Below, in pieces: positions 35,664 to 47,885 of a stretch of DNA of 64,000 nt. The stretch lies in the NCBI RefSeq assembly GCF_000524195.1, contig NW_020170425.1, forward strand, positions 448,163 to 512,162, written 5' to 3'. The notes under the pieces are model-generated. The model was not told where the DNA came from, did no database searches, and was given only the letters and a program-made list of their open reading frames with translations. The position numbers and the translations under genes were made by a program. Each line of letters begins with the position of its first letter. Position 1 is the first letter of the stretch. Origin of the DNA: Echinococcus granulosus (lineage: Eukaryota; Platyhelminthes; Cestoda; Cyclophyllidea; Taeniidae).

Positions 35664-38600
35664 CTGGCTGACCATGTTTTTGTTTACCCTGTCTGATGTA
35701 AGCATTAGGTAGGTCATAAATAGTTCATATTATGTCCTAAAGATGGTCATAAATTTTTGTGTTACATTATTCCACCTGGTAGAAGGGAAGGCATTGGCTT
35801 AGATAATAGGAGTTAGTGACGTCCGAAACGACAATTAAGACGTATTATCGTGTTTGATGCGTAGACGAAATGGCACAATTATCGAAAAGAAATCAAAGGA
35901 AGATCGGAGTTTATGTAAAGTAATTCCATTTCATTGCATTGCGCTTGAGCGAGCGTTAACCATATCGTTTGCAAAGTACTATAGTGTGAGATTTTCTCAA
36001 CGAGCTGTTCAGTGCAATGACTGGCAGTGCTGTCACATTTATTTTTAAATAATCCACCCATGAGTCAATGCAAAAGTATTGTCGTTAAATTAATGCCTGC
36101 AGCACCACTGTTGACCTCTAGGCACGGTAAAGCATATTCTGGCTCTTCTTTCCTGGAGGAAAGCGACCAAGGTTGTCCAGGAGAGATCTTCAATTTACCG
36201 TTTTTGTGTTTTTAAATCACCAGTACTACGGTTTTAAAGTTTTTCTTTGTTTACATTGTTTTACTATTTCCTAAGCCAGCTACTAAATCCACGTACCTGC
36301 AGCATAAATATTGCGCACAAATGCTTAAATATAGTGGAAAATTAGATTTTAAGATCCCACTTTTAACACCATTCAGCAGGTTTATTTTCCGCGTAAGAAA
36401 GTCTTTACGGTCATTTTGCAGGGTTCGTAAAACCATTTTCGATTATTACAAATAGCATGATAGGGTAATTCTGTAGACGAAAAAATATTATCAAGTTAAA
36501 GCCAACGATAGTTATGATAGGAATAGATTTTGCTGAAACACGCCAATTGTCAGTGACTGGCGTAAGCACCTACGGACTGAATTGACCAAAAGTGCTGTTA
36601 CTATGAAGTTATATTTAATGTATTTCTTCTAATAATAACGTGGACCAAAACTGTCACCTTATTTAGGTAGTGTATCCTCGTGATGTTTAAAAAATCGACC
36701 TTGGATATAAAGATAGTGAGCTGTGGCATACGTAAAAAGAAAATGGGAATATAAAGCTGAGGAGCTACAAGTTATAACCGTACAGAATGCACAAAAGAAA
36801 ATAGAGATTGTTGGGGCTCTTCTAGCGGTCAGGAAAGGAACATGTTGTGTCACAAGGATGTCGCGCTTCCATAGAAAATGTCAACTAATTGTACCTTAGC
36901 CCCCGCCCACCGTCGCACACCTCAAACAAACCCAGTCTAGTAAATCACTGCAATCCACTTGGACCTGAAGTTTTATCGATGTTTATGCATAAGAATATCA
37001 TTTGCTCTTTCCTTAAATAAACTGTCCGCACTTCATCGCTTTGTACAACTGTGACGGTTATTTTTTGTAAAAGTCGATTAATTCGACTGAATAGTTTAAC
37101 CTTCATTTATCCCATCACAGTTAAGTGATGGCCTTATTAACGCGATAAAAAGGTTTTACATCATGTGGTGGATTAGTTGGGTCGTGTATTCAATTACTGC
37201 TTGAAAATACTTCAAAACAGTAGACTGAATCCGTTTCATGCTGAAATTGTTTGCATATATGTGCAGGGCGATATTTTCTACAAAGTCGTTACCTCTTTTT
37301 TTTTCAGGAAACTTTGATAGAGCCTTCTTTTCATGCTCCTAGCTGTAGTTGAGCTTAGGTGAGCTTAGTGAATCTATTTTGACCATTATTTAACAAATAG
37401 CTTCAGTTCCATATTGTGTAAACAGTCCGACAAAGATAAATTGTTGTCTCCAACACACCTTGTAGCTAAAAAATTTTGACAACTGTCATCATCCCAAAGT
37501 GACAATTCATAGGAAACTGGAAAAATGAATGGTTCCTTAAGCAGAACTAGTTATATAGATCAGGAAGCCATAGTGGATTAAAACTTCACCTATCTTAACA
37601 GTTTTCCATAAAAAAATGTGAGGATACTTTTGAAAGCCACCCACACTCTTTTCAGGTAATTTATCTTAAACAGATCTCCTCATTCCACTAGCAGTTCAAG
37701 TTAAAATAAAGACTAAAACTTGATCTATTTTCAAAGAAAGAGGTTTATGATATGGAATTATTTGGGTCTAATGAAAACTTTTTTAGCATTATCCGAGTAC
37801 TGATGTATCATTTAAGTGGGATCGAAGTTTCAGAGAAAATAATATCAATTTGGCAACTCCTTCCACGCCTAGAGCTATACCAGCATTCAGTGGTAAAAAT
37901 AATTTCAATAACCCTTCCTTAGCGGGATTAAACTTCGAAAGGAGTTTAATATCATAACCAAAATTGCTTCAAGCAACAAAAGTGAAGACAAGAAACAGTG
38001 AAAAATATATTGCTCCAGCTATGTATAAACTAATTTTTTGGTTGCTTGAGATTTAAGTGAAAAATTCATCATCCTGAGCAAATGTATGGCTTCTTTACGT
38101 GTGTGCATATTTTGCGCCCAATTTTGCCCTCAAATAGAAACGCAAAGGGCTTGCAACTCTCGCTGAGAAAGAAGAATGGGAAATTCTTGCTGCCAGTGAT
38201 CGACAAAGAAATAATGAAACAAAGAGAGGCCAACTTTTAGTCCCCCGAGGCCACCGGAATGAGAAATTTAAGAAAACAAGTACAAGGAGCCAGAAATCTG
38301 TACAAATGACAGGGAGGTTATCTAATTTATATGAAGCATTTTGCCAAGTAATCTTTTGAGTCATTTTCTGATTCAGGTGAATATGTATATGCTATAATTA
38401 GACGTAACTTGAAAAAAAATGCCCATGCCTAAGTGATCGGTCGCATTTTTACTTGGTCAGGTTTTAGTTGTATTAATGGACGCAACTCCAAGCCGCATGG
38501 GTGAATCTGCATTCCTATGTGATTTGCATTTTTATTAGGATATAGAACTTTCCAACTCCCTAATCATGAGCAATTGATGGTCTTAATTATACAACAGAAA

Positions 38601-41600
38601 TAAAGTAGATCAAATTAGCGACTGAGGAATAACATTTTTGATTTAATTAGTAACAAGAGAATTTTACAGAGAAAACCTTTATAAAGGGCACTGGGTAGTT
38701 ATACTTTGTAAATTTGTTTCTTTCCTAATGAATGCTAAAGTCAATCTAATCCTTTAAGGAATCTCATATTACAAAACCATCTAATTCAAAATTTCGAATT
38801 TGCGTTCATAATTAAAATAGAGGTTCTTCCTTGACAAGAAGCAATTTATTACTTTTGTGAACGATGGATCTATTCTACCGTGAGAGGATTATTGGGAAAG
38901 AGATAATGGGGTGGAGAACATGGCTTGAATTTGTTAAATGCACGACCAAGATTAATGCGAGTCGTCTCGGAGATGTGAGCGAAAATGTCTTCAGACATTG
39001 AACACAGCAGTTTTAGCAGGTGATACTGATAACTGAAGAGGATATAAATTTAAGTTACTCCCATAAAATCACAAATGATTTATGATTTTATGCTACTTGT
39101 TTAAAAATGTGGATCTGTATTAATTTGCGGTTAGAGGTTTTAGTGCCTGTTATACTGTAGAGAGTCGTGGTATCACATGATTATTCACTAACAAATTTAT
39201 TTGGTGGCCATCGATAAATGTTTGTATATTCCCCGAGTAAGCTAAGGGAACGCATACTTTTGAAGGGTCACTATGAATGGGGTAGAATTTGGCTGATTAG
39301 ACATGACGAGTGCCTGAAAAAGCAGAGCTGTCGGATAGCTATTAAAAAGCTATTAGTTTTAAATCAAAGAAATGCTCAACAGTTTTGGTAACGGGAGAAT
39401 TGACCTGGTAGAACAAAATTAGTGTTCCAGTGTTCAGCTCACATTTACACTCCACCCCTAACATCTCGTTAGCACCACGGAAAAATTAGAATTAAGATGA
39501 TTTTCGAATAAAAAGCTGACATTAAAATCACAACAATTTAACAATGGCTCTAAAGAGCGAAAAATCTTAACTGCTATTTCAAGTTGGGTTTCGTTTCGTG
39601 TCCTACGAGAGTTGTGGGACCATTTGCAAACATTAATTTACATTAATATAGGTACTAAAGCAGCCACTGTATGTAGGCATCCTTTGACAAAAAATTTATG
39701 TACATTTTGAGTCCCTAAAATTGCAAGCTATTTGTTTTCAACTGCCATTACAAGGTAAAGTCATTTTTGGTTATATTTGTTAAAATGCGTTGAAATGTCT
39801 GCTTAAGATTTGTATACACTTATGCGTAGACAATTCCCTTGCTAAGGAAATAAAATATATTTCATACAGTAAGTTTTAAAGGTCTCACCACCGTAAATAA
39901 AGCCGTGGGCGTAAAATTGGAAAATTCTTAATAATAATAGTCGCAACTGCATATTCCACTTTTTATTAACAAAAAAATCTTCCTGAAAAGCTACTACCTC
40001 CGCTTCGGTGGTTCGTAAAGGTGGAAAATGACTTTTAACAGTCACAATTTTTTACAGCTGTGAAAATGTTTTTTGTCTCTCACCATTGGAACTGACTCAG
40101 GAGGTAGGGATTGGCCACGATGAAATAAGGAGACCCAAATCATTAATGGCACAGCATAAATCATCCCGTTTTATGCAAGCGCGTTAATTTGAAAGCCGAG
40201 CGGAACTTTGAAGCAGATAAAACTTACCCTATATACCATTAAAACTAATAGAACTACAACAATTTTAACTTTGATAAAGCGTTCTAATTTTGACGCTTTG
40301 TCTTACATTAGCTATACTGGCTTAGACACAGCCATAAGCCCTAACTTGCTGGAATCATGCTATTAGATTTAAATGTCAACTTTAGAAGTTTAACCATTAG
40401 TCAGCCCATCCGACTGGTGATCTGAAGGCTGCACAAACGCCTGTGACTTTTGTTTTCTGGGGATGTATCAGAATGTCAGCGTGGACTCGAAGTGACATTC
40501 AAATAAACTTGGCCACTTAATGTCACAAAATGAAACACTCATATAAGGATACCTTGCCTTAATTGTAACAGTTAATGCTAAGAAGTACAGCCATTTTTGT
40601 TCGAATTGGCTACGAAAATTTGCCATTAGATCAGGATTGTTTTTCGCCAGTTTTATCAAATTTAAGTAGGACAACTCTTACAGATATGACCAGCGTGATG
40701 AAGGAGGGGGATAATGTCGAAATGTTAAGAATTAAACAGGAATATCAAATCTCTTGTGTGATGCTCTTCGAAAAGGGGATAAACATTAGTCTACATTTCT
40801 TGATAGAGAAGCGATCCTCAAGACAGTAGTGGCTTCCTCTAAAGGGTATGACCGAGAGAACCCCTATTTTTGCCAAATCTCATTCTTGCTGTTTTTGGCT
40901 GCTTCGTGTACACCTATCGCTACCTAAAAATTTAGAAGGGTAGGTCTCTTAATAATAAGAGCCACTTAGTAAAAATAAGCTTAAGTATATCTCCACGGCA
41001 GGCAAACTCGTATTTAACATCTAAACTGTTCACCAAGTGAACACCTAGACTAAAGTCATTAAATGTGAATAAAATGAATAGGCGGACTTTCATGTTGAAA
41101 ATAAATTTGCTGCTATAGAATAGTGCTCCTAACAAATACACATTAGTAAATGCACGTATAACACAAGTAGAATTTGGAATCACCAGGCATAAATATGTTG
41201 CAAAACTAGTAATTAATGTTTAGTAACAAGTAATGACATGGCAAATTTCCCTAATGAGGACAAAATTCTAAGCATGAGTTCTGAGAGCGATTTTCTAAGT
41301 CTAGGGCAGAACACCCCGGAGATCTCTTGCAAGGCAAAGATAAACAAACACTTGACCTGTAAATCTAATTTACTTTCTGGTTTTGCTTTATTTGAACAGA
41401 AAATAAGTATTCACTTGAAACGGGCTTACAAAAACAACCATTTTACTTGTCAACTTCGTAACTTATGAACAAACACTTGCATCAGGCTTCAGGCTGATAC
41501 CTTACTGCACAGAAATGAGTTTCTACATTAGCTGTAAAAGTACTCAATGATTCAGAAGATTAATGTTATTTGACTTAGGGTAGGACTGGACAGTCTAGTG

Positions 41601-44600
41601 GAGATTGGATTGACTTACCTAGTTACTCAATTATTTACACAACTGTTTCAATCAAAAAATGCACGCTTTAATCAATGCTAAGTGATAGTAACCAACCGAA
41701 AAATAACAGATTTAGAAACTCTCAACTCCGCTTTCCTCTACCCCATCATTGTGATTCAATTCACCTCACGCACTACCGAAAAATTAGATTTCAGAGGTTT
41801 TTGTGGCCTTCAATAAGGTTTATTTTGCTTTAACTTTATGCAAATGAGGCATCAACACTAAACGCTTCATTGTACAAAGGAGATTATAAATATTGCTAAG
41901 GAAATGCACAAAGTACCTATTCCAGTGTAAATTAAACACCCATGATTTTATCTTAAACAGGTTTCGCCGTAGAGTTGTTACCTTTCAAAGCCGTACCTGT
42001 TTACATTAAATAAATAGTATTTTGAAAAAAGAACGCCGGATATTGAGGATCGAAAAAGGAAAAATTACTCTCATAAAAGCAAATACACCCGTAAAATTTG
42101 ATGAAAACTACAGAATCAGACACCTTGCTATAAGCTAATTTCAGCTCAATTGTGGAAACTTTAATTTGCTAAATCATTTTGCCTAGCTGCGAAACATATT
42201 CTCTTCCTATGTTTAATTAAATCACTCGTTTTAATAAATTCTTTATTAAGTATAAAAGTATGTAAAGTATCTGGGTGAATCAAATCACAAATTTGAAAGG
42301 TGAAACCAAAGTTAGAAGAATGGATTTGTTTGGTAGATTCTACATTTTGGCCCGTATTGTCGTTGGATATCGCTACCTGGACCATAACGTAATGTTTAAA
42401 ACTTGAACTGAACCATTCAAAACTAACGGCCACTCAGACATAAAAACTTAAAATGATTTCTGTGCCATTAACAGTACCTTCATCTCTAATTTGCTTAACA
42501 CCTACTTAGCCCAGGAGAAGCGGCTAAATTGGGGGAAGGAGCGCCACCTCTCCGAATTAGGTGTGGTAGCCCACTGCTTGGTGAATGTTTGGCATAATTA
42601 CAATGCTCGAGCAGGCATCGACGCACGCTTATGATAGGATGTGGTGCGTTTGAAACTTTTTATTTCGTCAGCGCAAATTGTTTATTTTAACCCAGTTAAA
42701 TGCACGTCCATGTGATAAATGCGAAACACCATAGATTGAACGAAAGATGGGGCCGTTTATAAGCCTTGAAAAGTGGGCCTTCGCTAAACAAGTATTTGGG
42801 GTACTGAGCACAAATGCCCGAACAACGACTGCTAGACTTTAGCTTAAAGAAGACATAAAATTCATCTTCTTGAAAGTCGCCCAAAATGCCAGTTGAATTC
42901 TTTTAAAAACTTTACTTCCAAATTGTTATTAGAATAATCAGCTCATCATCCTTCCTACGATTGGCACAGGTTACGAGGCATTGTAGAAAGCTAAGTTTGG
43001 CTGCTGTGTATCCTTCCAAAAATGTTGAGGGCAAATTATTGAAATGACAGTCGAGTGGTCATTACATTAAATTTTATAACAAATATTTGTTTACATGCCA
43101 ATCTTGTGTTAAAATAAATTAATAACATTTTGCTCACAACTAACTGGAATTTACCTACCTACCCAAGTGAGAGGTGAACAGAAAGACAATTAATTCTCTA
43201 CAAAGTCATCATTAAATGACCAACAATTCTCTTTAGAAAGTCGGAAATGCATTGTGGAAACTTAATTAATTTATTCATCACTCAAGACACCACTGAAAAC
43301 TCTCATTTGCATCTTAAACGGTAGCCATTTTGCACTCGTGATTAGCATTCTTATGTATTTTGACATGGGCATTTTGTTTAAAATACATATTATGTACAAG
43401 TGATTGAACATTGAAACGAATTTGTGTTTACTTTCCAAACAAGGGAGAATGCGATTCCACCCAACAGCAGCATGTCAGATTGCCAAATTGCACGAGTCAA
43501 GATGTTGTTCAAGACTATCTCGAAGCTTTTATCGTGGTTTGAAACAATGCTTGCAGATGCAGGTGAATTTAAGGTTTGTGAATGAATAGTAAAAATCTTT
43601 AAAAATTTTCATTCTATCTTCAACAAATTATTTAATATTACACGGCCTACATAATACAATATTGATAAGATGGGAAGAAATACTCAACTCCTAAAATTTC
43701 TATTGCCATCATGCATAGGCAATCAAATAACCGATTTCCTAGATACATCGATAAGCTTGCTTTTGTGTGGCAAAAATAAGCTTTTTTTCAGTAGTCTTCA
43801 GTGTCGTAAATATGTTTTTTCCCACTTCTGAAGCACCTTCAGATTAGTCCGATTTTTTTGCGGAGTCAGAGTGATTAAACTTCTATTCTTTTAGCAAGCT
43901 CAGTAATCCAAGCAGCTGCTTTAAAAAAAAATCCTAAGCTTCCAAAATTTGTTGATTTTATTTGTTGCGAAAGTAATATTCTCTAGCATTGCACACAAAC
44001 AAAATGGTTTTTAATGATGCGCTCCACGGAAACAAAGTGAAGCATTCAAATGATATTCTTAAGTGACATTTGGACTCGCCGAAGCGAATTCTTAAAGCTC
44101 TACTCAATGACGCCTTAAAAAAAATAAGCAGCCTTTTAGCCTAATAACGTTTAAGGCATAAACGAAACACTTAGTCAAAAAAGGAAGCGTTCCTCGATTT
44201 AGTAAGTGTTGCCTGACATTGATAAGATTCTTCGCAGCTAGAAAACCAATGCCAACAGAGCCATTTTGAGTACTTGCAACTTAAGGGGAAATCAGTTATT
44301 CTAATTAGTTATGCTAGCATAAGTTCAGCTCATCTGAATATTTATAATAGACCTTGGACTCTTTTTGGTCCTAAAATGGCCTGTTTGAAGTTAGCAACCC
44401 TAAAGTCACACTCTCCTTTAAGTGTATTCCCACCAAATAAATCACGCACATATTTTCACTCATTTGTACATCAATTGTAGTGCAGATCATTACAGTAGAC
44501 TTAGTTGGATACCTTCCAATTGAATTATGCTTTACTCTCTTAGCTGAAAAGAGGGAGGCATGCAGAACTGTTGATAGAAGACATCTATACATCTCGTATC

Positions 44601-46385
44601 AGCCATGAGCATGGCTGTAGGCAAAGTGTGGCTGTAAAGATAGAAATGTACATGACGGTTTAGGACGCACTTTTTGCGGATTAGTACTATGATTCAATGA
44701 AGATGTGATGAAACCACTGCTCTACAATGGCTGTTTTACGGACGAGTTTTCTCCCTAAACCCTTCCAATTCTGAATCCAGTCTGCTGAAATATATATTTA
44801 CTATGCCTGTAACACCGACTTTTGAAGGAATCGTCTACCAGTTCTCTCAAAACAAATATTTTGTGACCTTAACCAAAAAAAAGTACCTACAAAAAGCTTT
44901 AACTTTACCGCATTCTTTTAACATAAAAACTTATGTGATTTTACGTAATCAAACTGTTTTAGATATTAGTCTGATTGTAATTTGGTGTGGGCAGATTATA
45001 AGTCATAAACCCATTTTAGGCAGCTAAAAGTGGTTTTCCCCTTCTGTTATCTAGAAAGGTGAAAAGATTTAAGATGAGGTCCCAAAGCCCTCCTTTCTTT
45101 ACGTAAGTCGAATTCGTGGTAAGGCTGGAGAGTGAATTTTCTTTAAACCTTCCCACTAAGGCACGAGCTGCAGCAATTCACACTGTTAATTACCACTTAC
45201 GTCCTACCGTCAATTCTGTATAACAATTTAGCAAAACCAAACTAAGCAAGTTTTAAGTGAACATTTAATAATTCCCACAAACCGATTGGGCTCATAAGTA
45301 AACAAACACTTTTATCGGAATAGCAACTAACATGACGTAACACGCACCCACACATTTACCAGTGAGACACCGTTGTGGCATTTCCATAAATGCCAGAGTC
45401 AAAGGACCTTCAGTCTCTTTGGTGTTTGGCACTTATGGCCATTTCTGCTAGAAGTGTTTTCTCCAGTTGGGTTGCTGTGTTTGAATACTAAAGGGTTGTT
45501 AAACTTAGATCAAATCCACAAACGACTAAGTCCATTAATTCAATGTTAATACCAAGGGAAGGTAAATGAACCTCCGTGAATGGTATTAATTCTGCATTAT
45601 CAGTTATGTGCGCTATGCGAAAAACTGGAGTTATCGTATTTCAACCATCGTTCCACACCAACAAGAGGTTTTTCACAAGACTGTGGACGATTATCTTACG
45701 TAGAAAAAGTAGCTTCATGCAGCGTCAAGGATGGAAAAAATAACATAGATCCTGCTTTTAGAGCCCTGTCAGTCTGAAGAGTGTGCGAATAGATGACCCC
45801 GCTCAAGCGCAAGTCCTCCGGGGCTTGACTGCTTGGCGTAAATGGAATTCCCATTTTACGTTTTTCGGAGCACATGGAGAAACTTGTTGTTAGTGTATCT
45901 AGAAACACTACGAGTTATCAATAAGCCAAATTTTGCAGAAAAATAGCATAAAACTTCTAGTGAAAATATAAAATGGCGTAAATTACAAAAATTGTGTTGT
46001 CTTTAAATAAACCGCTTTAAGAATTCGTCTGCTTAATTTCAAATCAACTAAAATGGTAAATTGATTTTGAGTTTATTTTAAAAAACTGACAATTGAAAAT
46101 TAAGGTCGTTTTAGCTTTTATATGATGTGTGGATTATTCACTATTCATGTATTTGAATATCCTAAAGCTGTCTCGGTTTAAGCAGAGCCAAGCTTCAGCA
46201 TTACCTTAACGGGATTTGTTATAACCAGAGAGGAGGTTTGAAATATCTATTTTTACAGTTCCAAGGTGTTTTGTAATGCTTTTTTGTTCAACTCTCGGCT
46301 TTGGCAAAGGGACACTTTGTTAACTTGGTATTGTGCCTTCACCGGGTGGCCTGGCCTCTGGGCTATTCCAGTAGCCTTAGAATAT
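35664..46385. other. Intergenic AT-rich DNA, no gene seen
   Basis: There is no supported exon, RNA gene or transposon. An AT-rich hairpin with perfect 10-bp arms lies at 39062-39092. A weak exon-like patch occurs at about 42510-42634: after an acceptor-like TTAG, one plus-strand frame stays open for about 40 codons in GC-richer DNA. I could not pair it with a donor and do not call it. Confidence 0.55.
39062..39092. repeat. Perfect 10-bp AT-rich inverted repeat
   Basis: CATAAAATCA (39062-39071) pairs exactly with TGATTTTATG (39083-39092) across an 11-base spacer. Arms and loop have the same lengths as the hairpin at 33109-33139, but the sequence differs. In DNA this AT-rich such a repeat is much less surprising than the GC-rich one. 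Confidence 0.55.
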
Positions 46386-46451
46386 ATATTCAACGTACAG
46401 CAGTGGTTGGAGCTAGTGTCATGGCCTAAAGGCCAGCAAACGCACAATGGC
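46386..46451 (+). repeat. Dispersed repeat, copy B
   Basis: This partner of 5346-5420, in the same orientation, shares ACGTACA, TGGAGC, GGCCTAAAGGCCAG and ACAATGGC. TGGCC-TAAA-GGCCA forms a short perfect hairpin. GC-rich sequence continues upstream to about 46338, but I could not align that part with copy A. Two diverged copies 41 kb apart suggest a family spread through the genome. Confidence 0.5.
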
Positions 46452-47540
46452 TATGACACAAAGTGGCCCTTTACCAAAGTCGATGGTTAAGCAACGAACA
46501 GGTTAAAGTTTAATCAGATTTGAATTGTCGTCTCGATGAGAAGGTTTGATTGATTAGCACGACTTAATGTGAAATGCGTTTAAAGCATTTTCTTAGTCCA
46601 CATCGTGATACATTAAGTGCAATAAAGGCATCTCGTGCATCACACTCACTTCCTATATGAATTTGGAAAACATGAAATAACACACCTTTTTGCCTGCTTA
46701 AACTAAAAAACAACTATTTTTTGCTTTAAAATCTTTACGTCTTTATAGCTTTGACAATTGTGGTAAGCCCTAGGTTGGCCCAGGGTTGTTTTTCTACCAA
46801 TTTTTTTGAAAGCAAGTCATTTAGGTCGTCAAATTTAGTCTAATTTCTCAAGATAAGTATCTTTCAAAATAAAGGCTGACTTGTAGAAACGTAATTTATC
46901 CATCGGCATGAGAAGCGATTTCAAACCATTGTTGTGGTAAATGCCTGAAGAGTGAATAGCATTAATGAGGGAGGTAAATTTTGCTGCCTAAGTGATATTG
47001 ATAAAATTTATTTAAATGCAAATTCAAATTCGGAAGCTCAAACACCCACTCCTTGTATACGTGGATTTCAGTGCCCTAACCAAGATCATTGTTGTTAGTT
47101 TTTAAATTAGAGGCAGCATAGTTCCACTACTCCGTAAGCGTGGTTAAGGTAGATAAATCGGTAAAAATTATAGTATTGCGAAAGCGTTTATTTTAAACCT
47201 ATTCGTGATGCCAAATAGTCATTAAAATAGATAATAACGTACAAATATAGCCTTTGTCCCCTGTCAAAAATTGCTACTAACAGTCCGCGCTATTAGAAGG
47301 GAAATTTTTGATGAGGATTGTAGGTGCACTGCTTGAGCCAGCCATAGATACTTAAAACACCTTCAAAAGTAGAACAAATTATAGTCATTTAATTGTTTCG
47401 GGGCGAAGATAATGTGCACAAATTTTCCTGTCTGATTCACACCTCAGTCTCCCACTCTCAAATTCACCCTTTCTGCCAAATCATCACTACACTGAGTCAT
47501 GACTTTTGGAGGCTAAATATCACCACCTTCTACACCATTT
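46452..47540. other. Intergenic AT-rich DNA, no gene seen
   Basis: Apart from the nested inverted repeat at 46557-46620, nothing stands out. The last 150 bases become less AT-rich towards the GC-rich island that follows. Confidence 0.5.
46557..46620. other. Nested inverted repeats able to form a three-way junction
   Basis: The outer arms ACTTAATGT (46562-46570) and ACATTAAGT (46610-46618) are exact complements. Inside are AAATGC/GCATTT (46572-46577 and 46585-46590, 7-base loop) and a short CAC/GTG hairpin around 46600. The whole unit is about 64 bases and starts about 105 bases after repeat copy B. It has no tRNA promoter boxes and no hammerhead core. It could be a small structured RNA or chance pairing. 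Confidence 0.35.
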
Positions 47541-47885
47541 CCTAGGCATTGTTACCATGGCGGTAGACAAGTGTTTTGGAATCGCGCACTAACGACGCCA
47601 GCTGACGAGTCACGGGCACGGACTCAGGCCATTTGTCTCCCGCGCCATCATTGCCTTGCGGTTTCTTCGCAAAGTCACTCCGACAGCTGTTTTTATTTCA
47701 GCTTTAAACGGATTCGTCGGTTGTTGGGATTTCGCATATTTCTGCGAGTCTCGGTCTGTTTATTCTACCTTCACTTCCAGTTCGGCAGAGTGATAGATGG
47801 TAGCGGCAGCTGTTTAGTTCCCCTTTATCTCTAGTATCGTCACTGCATGCATCGACACAGGTGAACTTCTGGTTGCAGTAGCTCA
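47541..47885 (+). promoter_or_regulatory. GC-rich island, possible promoter or 5' exon
   Basis: This is about 340 bases of raised G+C with several CpG steps. It contains an ATG in a near-ideal context (TTACCATGGCGG at about 47553-47564) that opens an 11-codon frame only. An acceptor-like TTTTTATTTCAG follows at about 47691-47702, then a donor-like ATCGACACAG|GTGAAC near 47861. An 87-codon plus-strand frame covers part of it but lacks recognisable features. These marks would fit a non-coding 5' exon or promoter of a plus-strand transcript, perhaps reaching the protocadherin gene 15 kb downstream. That link is speculative. Confidence 0.25.

Noticed and set aside
46339..46347. TCACCGGGT, the seed of miR-36 family microRNAs
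   Set aside because: The bases after the seed do not match and no pre-miRNA hairpin surrounds it. It lies in GC-rich sequence next to the dispersed repeat.
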